Shown: positions 1-8,160, counted from the stretch's first letter. The stretch: DNA of 11,435 nucleotides from JAUWBF01 sp043815125 (GCA_043815125.1 JBDRJH010000149.1:1-11435); one strand, 5' to 3'. The notes: generated by a model not told the origin, from the sequence alone. A program made the numbers and translations.

Positions 1-122
1 AGCGACTGGCCGGCGCTCGCCATGTGGGCGAGCACCTCGCGTTTGAACTCCTCGGTGTAGGCGGGTTTGGTTTGTGGCACGGTGTTGGATTCCTTTTCGG
101 ATTTGCCGCGCTCCCTGTCCAT
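1..122 (-). CDS. IS3-family transposase OrfA, N-terminal part (runs off the window)
   Basis: The minus strand reads about 40 codons from an ATG at 122-120. It contains the segment AYTEEFKREVLAHMASAGQS, which matches the opening of IS3/IS911-type OrfA proteins (Y-[ST]-x-E-F-K-R-E-x-[VL]), just before their helix-turn-helix. OrfA binds the ends of the element and is made together with OrfAB, the DDE transposase, by frameshifting; those parts lie left of the window. An internal GTG 15 codons in (followed by PQTKPAYTEE) is an alternative start, because the first 14 residues are charged and not family-like. The family call is from motif recognition only. Whether the full transposase is intact cannot be seen. 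Confidence 0.72.
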   Translation of the reverse strand, partial: MDRERGKSEKESNTVPQTKPAYTEEFKREVLAHMASAGQS

Positions 123-200
123 CAAACGGGGGTAACCTCACCCCTCAAAACTGTCACCCCTATAGCGGAACACCTGTTACCCTTGACCCGAGACTATACA
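1..200 (-). mobile_element. End of an IS3-type insertion sequence (boundary near 200 inferred)
   Basis: Upstream of the OrfA start the minus strand has a GTG-rich leader. It carries two near-identical repeats, CTGTCACCC (151-159) and CTGTTACCC (174-182) on the plus strand, 23 bp apart, plus a related CCTCACCCCT at 136-145. Such spaced repeats next to an IS tip often bind transposase. IS3 elements start with TG; the minus strand reads TGTATAGTCTCGGG from position 200, so the tip is placed there. The other end and any target duplication are outside the window, so the boundary is an inference. Confidence 0.45.
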
Positions 201-322
201 CGGCGGTCGCGCCCTACCCTCGATCCAAGGTCCGGAAGCAAAAGAGGCTTGGTGTTATCCATGCGCGCCGGCTTGCAACCGGACCTGCGACCAAGCTCCG
301 AAACAAGTCTCGACCACCCGGC

Positions 323-355
323 AAAAAAAAACGGCATGCGCTCGTGCGCATGCCG
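323..355 (-). terminator. Rho-independent terminator of the PEP-CTERM gene
   Basis: A perfect 10-bp stem (CGGCATGCGC at 332-341, GCGCATGCCG at 346-355) closes a four-base TCGT loop. It is followed on the minus strand by nine T (the A run at 323-331). It lies 24 bp beyond the minus-strand stop codon at 382-380, so it terminates transcription from the gene at 380-2686. On the plus strand no T run follows, so it is unidirectional. Confidence 0.93.
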
Positions 356-379
356 CTCGGTTACTCGATAATCTCGGTC

Positions 380-2686
380 TCAGGCGCGCTTACGCCGCCG
401 CACCAGCACCAGCGCGGCGCACATCCCCGCCACGCCCAACGCGGAGGTCGAGGGCTCCGGAATCGCCGCCACCACCGTGTAGGTGAGATCGATGCTCGTG
501 CCGTTATAAGCGATGCTCGCGGCGGTGATGCCTTCGCCCAGCGTGCCCAGCAGCAAGCCGCCGACGATCCCGTGCTCGACCAAGGTCTCGCCATTGTCGC
601 TGAAGAACGTGAAGAGGCTGACCGTGTGCTCGCCCTCCGTCCGCGGCCCCACCAGCGCCAGGTTGAGCGCGTTGGCGTTGAGCACGAATTCTCCGTCATT
701 GAAGTTGTAGAACACCATCTGGTCGGAAATCCCGCCGTCGCCCGCCAGTTCGAAATCGAAGACCGCGCCCTCGGCCATGGCGAACCTGGACAAGGTGCCC
801 ACGCGGTTGTTGATCAAGGTGCCTATGCCGTCATCCCCGACGCTCACCGAGGTGGTGACGGTCGTGATGGCGGCGGGCGTGTTGGCCAGAATCATGCCGC
901 CACCCGCGAGCCGGGCGAAGGTTTCACTGTTGTTGGCGGTGTTGAAGAAGCCGCCTTTTTCGACCGTGACCATGGCGGTGTCGGCGATCTGATTGCTCGA
1001 GCTCATGCTGAGGGTGCCGCCCGTGCGCACCACCACGTCTCCGGCGATCGACGTGACGCCTGCCGTTTTCGCCAGGGAGAGGGTGCCGCCGTTCACATAG
1101 GTCGTGCCGGTGTAGGTGTTGGCCGCACTTCCCCCAAAGGTCACTTGGGACGCCCCCGTTTTCGCCACGTCGATGTCGCCGGTGATGGGAGTCATGATGG
1201 TGACGGTGCCCCCGGTCGAGGCGTAGCCGGTGCTGATGTAGAGGGCGTTTCCGTCGGCGGTGGTGAGCGAGCTGCCACCCTGGATCGTGACCTGCGTGTT
1301 GCTGTTGTCGTTGGCCACCGCAAGTCCGCCGCTCGTGAGAGTGAGGGTGTCGGTGATCGTCACCGTCACGGGATTGCTGCTGGTTCCCCGGTAAAACCCG
1401 AGCGTGTTGGCCTCGGCGCCGCTGGCAAAAGTCGTGTTGGTGAGCTGCGTGCTGTTACCCACGATCCGGTAGTTGACGGCCCCGTTGGTCACGGTCGAGA
1501 CATCGCTCACATCGGTGGAGGTCATGACGGCCAGATTGTTGCTCTCATCCACGCGGAGGAAGCGCGCCTTGCTGTCGGTCATCCACGGCAATAGGCCGCT
1601 ACCCAACCCGTGCGAGGTCCCGAGATTGACCGTCGAAGCCAACTCGCCCGAGGAGTTCACCCCGACGAGCAACTGGGAGCGGTTGTTGGCCCGGTCGATG
1701 CCGTTGGCAAAGGTCAGGCTGCCTTGTCCGGAGATGGTCGAATCGACAATGAGCACACCGGAAGACTCGAGGCGCAGCGCGCCGGCCACCTCGCTCGTGC
1801 CCGAGTGGCCCACGTAGTCGAACGCGCCGACGCCGCCCAGGCTGATCACGGCCGCGTCGTTGAGCTGATTGACCCCGCTGGTGCTTCTGACCGTCAAACG
1901 GGTGGTGGTGCCATAACTCCCGCCCCCGCCTTGAGGCGCGCCCGCCGAGCTTAGCCCCGTGGCGGAAACATTGAACCGCGTGACGCCCCGAAGGCTTCCT
2001 CCGTCGTTTAGCGACAGGATGCCGGCGGAATTGCCACCGTCCAACTTCGCGTCGTGGGTGACATTGATCGTGCCGGTCAGCAGATCATGATCGCCGCGGA
2101 TGATGAGCGTGCGATTGCCTGTCTTCGAAAATCCGTCGCCGGCAAGGGACACATTCGCCGCGCCGGAGGATGAATTGATCATCAGTCCGGCAGTCGTCGC
2201 AACACCCAGGGCGGTGGAGCCATGCGGGCTGACATCGATCACCGCGTTGTCCGCCAGCGAGAGACTCACGGCACCGGCCGCATCGAAAGCCGCCCACTTG
2301 TTGCCGCTGGCGCCGGGAAAGCCCACCCGCACATTAATCCCCGACACATTGATATTTTCGGCAAGGCTGATGACGGCGGTTTGTATGCTGTAACCGGAAT
2401 CGAAGCCATCGAACGTGCCGTTAAAAATCCCGCCGCTCTGCCACGTCTGATAAGTGTTCGGGCTGGCTGGACTGTCCGCCCAGTTCCGGGTCGTCGTGTC
2501 CCAGGTTCCGTGAAGGCTGGACCAGAGCGTGGGGAGAGTCGTGTCGTCGGCGATATCGGTGGTGCCGCCGCCCCAATAAAAGTTCGTCTGCGCGGACAAC
2601 GGAGCGGAGGCGGAGGCCAGCGCCAAAGCCAGCAGGCAGGGAAGTGGACGCTCGCGCAGGATAGGGAATAACGGGGTAGTGCTCAT
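380..2686 (-). CDS. Secreted PEP-CTERM protein with autotransporter-type beta-strand repeat
   Basis: This 768-residue protein has a Sec signal peptide: RER near residue 11, a hydrophobic core LLALALASASAPL, and likely cleavage after SA at about 32. A long, Gly/Thr/Ser/Asn-rich body of short beta strands follows. Around residues 505-540 it has the signature of the autotransporter-associated beta-strand repeat (NTYTGTTYVNGGTLSL). The C-terminus is a PEP-CTERM sorting signal (about 743-768): IPEPSTSA, a short hydrophobic helix, then RRRKR. Such tails are processed by exosortase-type transpeptidases and direct proteins to the envelope or extracellular matrix. No catalytic domain is recognisable, so the function is unknown; adhesion or carbohydrate contact is plausible. 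The ATG at 2686 is chosen over one 22 codons upstream because it begins a normal signal peptide and sits 48 bp from the shared operator-like motif. No clear Shine-Dalgarno sequence. It ends in a strong terminator and lies 109 bp after lacI, in the same direction. Confidence 0.9.
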   Translation of the reverse strand: MSTTPLFPILRERPLPCLLALALASASAPLSAQTNFYWGGGTTDIADDTTLPTLWSSLHGTWDTTTRNWADSPASPNTYQTWQSGGIFNGTFDGFDSGYSIQTAVISLAENINVSGINVRVGFPGASGNKWAAFDAAGAVSLSLADNAVIDVSPHGSTALGVATTAGLMINSSSGAANVSLAGDGFSKTGNRTLIIRGDHDLLTGTINVTHDAKLDGGNSAGILSLNDGGSLRGVTRFNVSATGLSSAGAPQGGGGSYGTTTRLTVRSTSGVNQLNDAAVISLGGVGAFDYVGHSGTSEVAGALRLESSGVLIVDSTISGQGSLTFANGIDRANNRSQLLVGVNSSGELASTVNLGTSHGLGSGLLPWMTDSKARFLRVDESNNLAVMTSTDVSDVSTVTNGAVNYRIVGNSTQLTNTTFASGAEANTLGFYRGTSSNPVTVTITDTLTLTSGGLAVANDNSNTQVTIQGGSSLTTADGNALYISTGYASTGGTVTIMTPITGDIDVAKTGASQVTFGGSAANTYTGTTYVNGGTLSLAKTAGVTSIAGDVVVRTGGTLSMSSSNQIADTAMVTVEKGGFFNTANNSETFARLAGGGMILANTPAAITTVTTSVSVGDDGIGTLINNRVGTLSRFAMAEGAVFDFELAGDGGISDQMVFYNFNDGEFVLNANALNLALVGPRTEGEHTVSLFTFFSDNGETLVEHGIVGGLLLGTLGEGITAASIAYNGTSIDLTYTVVAAIPEPSTSALGVAGMCAALVLVRRRKRA

Positions 2687-2734
2687 GGTGCGGCCAGTAT
2701 CCCGCGCGCGTATCCCACGCCAACACGGGCATAG

Positions 2735-2749
2735 TGGGAACCGTCCCAA
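2735..2749. promoter_or_regulatory. Candidate LacI-type operator upstream of the PEP-CTERM gene
   Basis: The sequence TGGGAACCGTCCCAA contains the inverted repeat TGGGA-ACCG-TCCCA. It shares TGGGAAC-N3-CCCAA with the site between the divergent glycosidase genes (6748-6762), and nine bases, TGGGAACCG, with the site before the deacetylase (8963-8977). It lies 48 bp from the start codon of the PEP-CTERM gene. Assignment to the local LacI protein is an inference from position, symmetry and repetition. Confidence 0.55.
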
Positions 2750-2795
2750 CATTCATCCCCGAGCCTTGCCGTGTGTGCCAGGCTTGACCGGGCTC

Positions 2796-3893
2796 CTAAA
2801 CGCCGCCGACCGGATCCGGTTTGGGTTTTCTCGTTTTCTTCAACCGCGACGGCAGCGAACGCCCGTCCGACCACACGGATTCCACCGTGATCGTGATCGG
2901 CTCGGCAGGCACGCCGCGCTCGCCGTGCCGGATCATCTGGTCGAGCAGGTTGACCGCGCTGCGCGCGATGAGCGGGAAATTCTGCGCCATGCATGCGACC
3001 ATGCCCGGGCGCCGTTTTCCCTCGTTGAAAAAATCGTTGTGCAGGCAGGCAAAGCCCATGTCCCGCGGGATCTTGATCCCCATCGAGCGCAGCACGGCGT
3101 ATTGCCCGGGATGAAACCCCAGCACCGCGTCGGGACGGTGCCTGCGCACCCATTCCTCGAATGAACTCTGGCCGCGCAGCGAATCCAGCAGCGGAGGGAT
3201 CGCCTCGCCGCCGTCGCCGCCCATGAGCGCCTGGCAGCCGAGAGCACCCGCCAACCGGGAAAAATCGTCCTCGATCATCGGCTCGTGCCTCATGATCGCC
3301 GCGCCGATGCGCCGGTAGCCCAGCGCCCTCATGCGCTCCCACGCCTGGTGCACGGCCGGCAGGATCGCCGGCCTCACGGTGTTGAACGGCAGCGGGTCAC
3401 CTCGCCCCACGCACACCACGGGGAAGCGGTCGTTGCCGAGCAGGAGATCCCGGTAATCGCTCCGCAACGTGCCCAGCAGCACGCCCGCGAAACCCCGCGC
3501 GTAAAGGATCTGCCAAAGCCTCCGCGGAGAATCCCACGTCGCCAGATTGATGACCTCGACCTTGTAGCCGAGTTGTTCCGCGCGCGCGGACAACCACTCC
3601 GTGATGAGCACGCCCACGCGCTCCGGCGCCTTCACCACGTTCACGAGATAGGCGATGGGGATGCCGCCCCCCGTCTTCCGCTGCCGGCGCGAGACCATCG
3701 CGGCAAACACCGGGTCGGGGCGATAGCCGAGCTTCTCCGCCGCCTCGCGCACGCGCGCGGCCGTCTCCTTGTTGCAACGCGGATCGTTGCTCAGCGCGCG
3801 CTGGACGGTGGATTTACCAACGCCCAGATGCCGGGCCAGATCAACAAGGGTGGGACGGGGGGACACGGAATGACAAAGTGCGGTTCTCGCCAT
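2796..3893 (-). CDS. LacI-family transcriptional regulator
   Basis: This 365-residue protein has an N-terminal LacI helix-turn-helix at residues 15-35 (TLVDLARHLGVGKSTVQRAL). The rest of the DNA-binding domain ends in the family hallmark AAEKLGYRPDP (about 51-61). A periplasmic-binding-protein-like sensor domain follows from about residue 78, including FAGVLLGT, PVVCVGRG, YRRIGAAI, PDAVLGFHPGQ and the closing effector-domain pattern RSAVNLLDQMI. LacI proteins repress sugar-use genes until a sugar or sugar phosphate binds. The gene starts 21 bp after the rhamnosidase stop codon, so the two are probably co-transcribed and the ligand is probably a rhamnose- or uronate-containing sugar. A GTG at codon 10 would give a more typical family N-terminus (SPRPTLVDLA), so the true start may be at 3866. 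The three repeated operator-like motifs nearby are its likely targets. Confidence 0.93.
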   Translation of the reverse strand: MARTALCHSVSPRPTLVDLARHLGVGKSTVQRALSNDPRCNKETAARVREAAEKLGYRPDPVFAAMVSRRQRKTGGGIPIAYLVNVVKAPERVGVLITEWLSARAEQLGYKVEVINLATWDSPRRLWQILYARGFAGVLLGTLRSDYRDLLLGNDRFPVVCVGRGDPLPFNTVRPAILPAVHQAWERMRALGYRRIGAAIMRHEPMIEDDFSRLAGALGCQALMGGDGGEAIPPLLDSLRGQSSFEEWVRRHRPDAVLGFHPGQYAVLRSMGIKIPRDMGFACLHNDFFNEGKRRPGMVACMAQNFPLIARSAVNLLDQMIRHGERGVPAEPITITVESVWSDGRSLPSRLKKTRKPKPDPVGGV

Positions 3894-3903
3894 GGTTGCA
3901 ACC
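3894..3903. promoter_or_regulatory. 10-bp palindrome abutting the lacI start
   Basis: GGTTGCAACC is a perfect palindrome directly upstream of the lacI ATG, in the 21-bp gap after the GH78 gene. It takes the place where a Shine-Dalgarno sequence would be expected, and none is seen. It could be an autoregulatory site, but it does not resemble the repeated TGGGAAC motif, and 10-bp palindromes occur by chance in a window this size. Confidence 0.2.
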
Positions 3904-3914
3904 GCCGCGACGCC

Positions 3915-6698
3915 TCAACCGGTCGCGACGGAGCGGGCTTCTTCATGCGCAACAATCAGCTCGACCCCCACCGGCCCGGATGCCCGCACGTGCAGACCGT
4001 GCTCGTCGCGCGTCCACCTCACCTGGATCGCTCCGCGCGGATGCGGGAACACGCACTCGGCATGCCGCAACGGTCCGGGGCATGGCGCGATCAGGTAACG
4101 GTCGGTGCGTCCCGGCACGGCCGGCCTCAGGCCGATGACCCGCGTGATGCAGGCCTGCGTCGCCGCGCCCGACCACGCATGGCACAGGCTGCCCGCGCCC
4201 TTGCGCCCCATGGCCAGCGTCTCCCAAAACGTGGGCGCCCCCGCGGCCTGCATGGTTCCGTAGTAGGAGCGCACCACGCGGTCCGCCAGCGCGACCTCGC
4301 CCAGCCCGTAAAGCAGGTCCAGCGCGTAGTGCAGGAAAAACAACTCCACCCGTCCCGGTCGCGCCTGCGGATGGGACGCGGCTTCCTCCAGCGCATGCAG
4401 CACAAACGCCGTCGCCGGTCCGCGCTGCTCCGGCGTCGCGAGCCCGAAGAGCAAGGCAAGGATGTTGGCATGGATCGCTCCCTGCGGAGGAGACTCCGGT
4501 TCGTCCAGCGAGGCGCGAAAACGTCCGTTCTTATCATCGAAGAGATGGCGCCGGAAAGCGGCGCGCACCCCGTCCGCCTCCGCCTCGAGCCGCCGCGCCT
4601 CGTCCTCGCGACCGATCTCGCGCGCCAGTTCGCCCGCCCGGCGCAGCGCCTCCGCGCGCAGCGCGTTGATGCAGGCATTCCCCCGGCCCCGACGCCACTC
4701 GGGCAGCACCCCCCAGTCGATGAACAGGTGCAGATCCGTCGCGTCCCACAAACCCGTCCCGTCCGCGCGCCACGCACCGGACTCCAGTATCCGTCCGACC
4801 GCCGGCCACAATTCCTCCACCAAGACCCGGTCGCCCGTCCACGCCCAATGGTCGTGCAAAAACAGTATCCAGCAGAGCGTGAAATCCGCATGAGGTTTCC
4901 CGTGCCATGACGGCACCACCGCCTGCATCTGTCCGTCCGGCATCTGCCCCTCCGCGAAAAGACGCAGGCAACGGCGCGTGATCGCCGGATTCGCGTCGAA
5001 CCCGCGCTGCATCCGCGCCTCCACCCACGCATCGCCCAGGTAAAGCCCGCGCTCGCGCCAGGGACAGTCGAGATACGTGTCCTCCATGCACGCCTCCAAC
5101 GTGCGCCGGCCCGCGTCCCACACCCAGTTCCAAAGCGGGTCGTCGCACGTGAAACGCCCGGTGTCCGCCAATGGCGTCTGCGTCGAACGGATGGTCACGG
5201 AATGGATGATCACCTCGCCCTCACCCCCGTGGGACAGGTCCGCGACCAATTGGAGAAACCTCCCGCCCCGCACCGCGAACCCGTCGATCGTTTCCCTGCC
5301 CCCCGCGAGGATGAACCGGTCTCCCGGCTCGATCATGGGATTGCCCGCGTAGAGCATGACGCAGCCATCCGCGCGCAACGTCTCGCCCCAGCCCGCGTCC
5401 AGGATCGCCCCCGCCGGCGCCTCGACCTCGATTCTCAGGTGCCCCAGAAATTCCGTCCCCCATTCAAGCACCACCAGGCTCCCGCCCGCCCGGCCGACCG
5501 CCAGCCGCAGCGGTCCGGCCGGCGGCGGCGAAGGCTCTTGCAAAGACGATTCGGGCGTGACCCACGCGACCCGCCGGGCCGGCGCGCCCTCCCGCCAGCC
5601 GCGCAACACCGGTTTCCAATCGAGCGCCGGATCCTCCCACAACGCCGCGTCGCCCGCCTCGTCGCCCGTGAAACGCTCCGCCAGACCGGGATCGAGCGGA
5701 CCGGCCACATTGAGGACAAACGCATCGCCCGCGTCGCGATGCGCGCTCACCGCGACGTCCCCCTCGCGCGCGAAACCCAGCTGCACCGTCCAATACTCCG
5801 CCAACCCCTGCATGTGGCCCGTCAGCAGGTTCCAGCCCGCCTCGATCCGCGCGGTGTAGTTGGTCCGGTTCCCCCTCAGCGCATCCCCGTGCCCCTCGAC
5901 CAGACGCCCGTTGACGCGGGGATGCAGCCAGAGCGACGCAAAATCCCAATCCCGCGCCCGCGTGGAATGAATCCAAGTTTTGAATACATAGATCGGCGGC
6001 GCGACCAGCCTGCCCGGAGCCCGCCGGATGCAGAACGCCGACACCTCCTCCTCCCCCGACCAGCGGACGGGCCCCGCGACCGAGACGGGCGGCGCCAGCG
6101 TGAAAGCCGGCGGCGGCACCTCGCGCGGCAGCATCCGCCCCCAAGGCCCGCTTACGGACAAGGCCTTCTCGCCGGCCGCCTCCGCAAACTCGCGTTTCAA
6201 GACGCGCCGGTCGCATATCTCCACCGGTCCCTGCGCAAAACTGAAAACCGGAGCCTCCGCGCTCCAGGCGCGCAAAGTCCGCGCCCGCCACCCGCCCGGC
6301 GTGCCCAGCTCGATGCGCCCGCCCGGCAGGCTCACCTGCCCACCCGCGGCAAACCCGCCCCGCGAGGCCGGATCGGTCTGGAACGACGAAGTCCCCGGCG
6401 CATTGACGATCACCTCGATCCGATTGGCCCCAGGACGCAGCCACTCGGCGATGTGCCAGACATCATACCGGGGAAACGCAGGCAGGAAACGCCCCGGCCC
6501 GGAAGCCACCCATTCACCGTTCACCCGCAGTTCGTAACGCGAGTCGGCGAACAACGTCAGCACCGCCGGCCCGGCATTTCCCTCCAGGGAAAATTCGCGC
6601 GTGAACAACACAAACGCATTGCGCGCGACCGCGTCCGTGCCCGCAGGCCAGACCATGTCGCCAGGCGTCGAAGAAAGATCGTGAAAAGGGGCTTCCAT
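3915..6698 (-). CDS. Alpha-L-rhamnosidase-like glycoside hydrolase (GH78 type)
   Basis: This 927-residue enzyme would release alpha-L-rhamnose from oligosaccharides or glycosides by inversion. N-terminal beta-sandwich domains include FTREFSLEG and ELRVNGEWVASGPGR (lectin-like N-domain of the family). An (alpha/alpha)6 catalytic domain carries the GH78 signature DTYLDCPWRERGLYLGD, with acidic residues D544, E549 and D556. A later PTFWE motif puts E826 where the family has its general base. HAWSGAAT follows, as in the family's catalytic C-terminal part. No signal peptide is visible, so a cytoplasmic enzyme acting on imported fragments is likely. The ATG at 6698 is chosen because it leaves a 113-bp divergent intergenic region with the candidate operator exactly midway. 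ATGs at 6713 and 6773 are also in frame, but the latter would bury the operator in the gene. lacI follows 21 bp downstream. Exact substrate cannot be told; other activities exist in relatives of GH78. Confidence 0.88.
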   Translation of the reverse strand: MEAPFHDLSSTPGDMVWPAGTDAVARNAFVLFTREFSLEGNAGPAVLTLFADSRYELRVNGEWVASGPGRFLPAFPRYDVWHIAEWLRPGANRIEVIVNAPGTSSFQTDPASRGGFAAGGQVSLPGGRIELGTPGGWRARTLRAWSAEAPVFSFAQGPVEICDRRVLKREFAEAAGEKALSVSGPWGRMLPREVPPPAFTLAPPVSVAGPVRWSGEEEVSAFCIRRAPGRLVAPPIYVFKTWIHSTRARDWDFASLWLHPRVNGRLVEGHGDALRGNRTNYTARIEAGWNLLTGHMQGLAEYWTVQLGFAREGDVAVSAHRDAGDAFVLNVAGPLDPGLAERFTGDEAGDAALWEDPALDWKPVLRGWREGAPARRVAWVTPESSLQEPSPPPAGPLRLAVGRAGGSLVVLEWGTEFLGHLRIEVEAPAGAILDAGWGETLRADGCVMLYAGNPMIEPGDRFILAGGRETIDGFAVRGGRFLQLVADLSHGGEGEVIIHSVTIRSTQTPLADTGRFTCDDPLWNWVWDAGRRTLEACMEDTYLDCPWRERGLYLGDAWVEARMQRGFDANPAITRRCLRLFAEGQMPDGQMQAVVPSWHGKPHADFTLCWILFLHDHWAWTGDRVLVEELWPAVGRILESGAWRADGTGLWDATDLHLFIDWGVLPEWRRGRGNACINALRAEALRRAGELAREIGREDEARRLEAEADGVRAAFRRHLFDDKNGRFRASLDEPESPPQGAIHANILALLFGLATPEQRGPATAFVLHALEEAASHPQARPGRVELFFLHYALDLLYGLGEVALADRVVRSYYGTMQAAGAPTFWETLAMGRKGAGSLCHAWSGAATQACITRVIGLRPAVPGRTDRYLIAPCPGPLRHAECVFPHPRGAIQVRWTRDEHGLHVRASGPVGVELIVAHEEARSVATG

Positions 6699-6745
6699 CA
6701 GGCCTGCGACCATGCCGCCCGCGCCACCGATTGCGCCTCCGCGGC

Positions 6746-6763
6746 TTTGGGAACGAACCCAAA
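6746..6763. promoter_or_regulatory. Candidate LacI operator between divergent GH78 and GH28-like genes
   Basis: TTTGGGAACGAACCCAAA is an inverted repeat of six-base arms (TTTGGG and CCCAAA) around AACGAA. A CpG sits exactly on the dyad axis, as in many LacI-family operators. It lies 47 bp from the rhamnosidase start (6698) and 48 bp from the GH28-like start (6812), so one bound dimer could control both directions. The inner TGGGAAC-N3-CCCAA recurs at 2735-2749. This is the most symmetric of the three copies. Confidence 0.65.
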
Positions 6764-6811
6764 TGACCGGCATCGGCAGCCCCGCCTTCTCTTGCGAAAG
6801 AATCCCGCCCC

Positions 6812-8152
6812 ATGACCCCCTACGCCCATCCTCGCTCGTTGCCCCGCTCCACCCTTTTCCACCTCCTCATCAACGAGCGCCCCGTCGAAGTGCTCGCCAC
6901 CGGCGTCGCCGACTTCGCCATCGCCGCGCTCGAACCTGACGACCTGCCCGCTCGCATCGAAGTTATCAGCGCCACGGATTTCCCTCCGTCCGAAACCGGC
7001 GTGCGCCCCCGCTCCAGAAAAATCCCGCATGAGATCGAAAACCGCACCGTGCGCTTCACCCTGCCGTCCGCCGAAAAAATCTCCCTGGATTTCGGCTACG
7101 GGCGCAAACCGCTCTACCTCTTCCTCGGCCCGCCCGAGGAAAACCCGCCCGCGCCCGCCGGCGCCTCCGTCGTCACCTTCCCCGCCGGCCAGATCACCGA
7201 AGTCCCGCTCCTCACGCTTGAGGACGGGCAGACGCTCCACCTCCCCGGCGGCGCGGTGTTCAAAGGCCGCATCCACATAAAAGGCCGCCGCGGCGTCCGC
7301 ATCTGCGGACACGGCATCATCGACGGTTCGTTTTATACGCGGGAACACCACGGCTGCGTCCCCCTCGTCGTGCTGGAGGACTGTCCCGGCGTGCGGGTCG
7401 AAGGCGTCACCCTGATCCGCCCCGCCGGCTGGATGCTCGTCCTCGCCGCCTGCGCCGGCGCCACCGTGCGCGACGTCCGCCAGATCGGCGAAGTCGTCTC
7501 CTCCGACGGCATCGACGTGGTCGGCTCGTCGGACGTGCTCATCGAGGACTGCTTCCTTCACAACAACGACGACTGCATCGTGGTGAAGGCCTTCGACATC
7601 GGTGAGAACAACCTTAGCGGCGTGACCATCCGCGGACGCGAAAACGTCGAGAACGTGCTCGTGCGCCGTTGCACGCTCGCCAACTGGCACGCGGGCAACG
7701 CCCTCGAAATCGGCCACGAACTCTCGGTCGATCACGTGCGCAACATCGTCTTCCGCGACATCGACGTGCTCCATGTCCACGGCCAGGGCGCGGTCTTCTC
7801 CCTGCACAACTACGGCCGCGCCCTCATCGAAAACATCCGCTTCGAAGACATCCGCATCGAACACTGCTACGACAAGTTCATCGACTTCCGGATCTCGCGC
7901 TCCCGCTTCAGCGTGGACACCGAACGCGGCCGCATCCGCGACGTCGTCCTGCGCGACATCCATTGGCGCACCACGCCCGCCAACGCCGGCTACACGACCT
8001 CGCTCATCGGCGGCTGGGACTACACCCATCGCATCGACGACGTCACCCTGGAAAACATCCGCCTCGACGACCGCCCCGTCCGCCACCTCGAGGAACTCGA
8101 AATCCACACCCGCCACGCCACGGGCCTGCGCCTGATTGCGCCGGGCGACTGA
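6812..8152 (+). CDS. GH28-like right-handed beta-helix glycosidase
   Basis: This 446-residue protein has an N-terminal beta-rich domain (about 12-110) and then a parallel beta-helix of the polygalacturonase (GH28) kind. Repeated rungs such as PGVRVEGVTLIRPAGWML, SDVLIEDCFLHNNDD and VENVLVRRCTLANW are visible. The GH28 acid motifs appear in altered form: SSDG (D232) for NTDG, NNDDCI (D253, D254) for the DD pair, and GHE (301-303) for GHG. The usual RIK motif is not evident. Family members hydrolyse galacturonan, xylogalacturonan or rhamnogalacturonan; with a rhamnosidase partner, a pectic substrate is plausible. The N-terminal domain also recalls dextranase-type enzymes, so another glycan cannot be excluded. 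No signal peptide, hence probably cytoplasmic. It is transcribed divergently from GH78 and ends 8 bp before the convergent deacetylase gene. No strong Shine-Dalgarno. Confidence 0.82.
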   Translation: MTPYAHPRSLPRSTLFHLLINERPVEVLATGVADFAIAALEPDDLPARIEVISATDFPPSETGVRPRSRKIPHEIENRTVRFTLPSAEKISLDFGYGRKPLYLFLGPPEENPPAPAGASVVTFPAGQITEVPLLTLEDGQTLHLPGGAVFKGRIHIKGRRGVRICGHGIIDGSFYTREHHGCVPLVVLEDCPGVRVEGVTLIRPAGWMLVLAACAGATVRDVRQIGEVVSSDGIDVVGSSDVLIEDCFLHNNDDCIVVKAFDIGENNLSGVTIRGRENVENVLVRRCTLANWHAGNALEIGHELSVDHVRNIVFRDIDVLHVHGQGAVFSLHNYGRALIENIRFEDIRIEHCYDKFIDFRISRSRFSVDTERGRIRDVVLRDIHWRTTPANAGYTTSLIGGWDYTHRIDDVTLENIRLDDRPVRHLEELEIHTRHATGLRLIAPGD

Positions 8153-8160
8153 ACACGTCC

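Noticed and set aside
74..1594. Long plus-strand open frame (506 codons)
   Set aside because: It is the antisense of the PEP-CTERM gene, rich in Arg, Gly, His and Val without family motifs; it exists because of high GC.
2762..2784. Imperfect hairpin AGCCT...AGGCT downstream of lacI as a terminator
   Set aside because: Only five clean outer pairs, internal mismatches and no T run on the minus strand; too weak to call.
6746..6763. GGGAAC as the -35 element of an ECF sigma-factor promoter
   Set aside because: The GGAAC strand points toward the GH28-like gene here, but away from the minus-strand PEP-CTERM and deacetylase genes at the other two sites, and no conserved -10 follows; the dyad fits an operator better.
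5202..6815. Long plus-strand open frame opposite the GH78 gene
   Set aside because: Arg/Pro-rich shadow frame; the minus-strand frame carries clear catalytic motifs.
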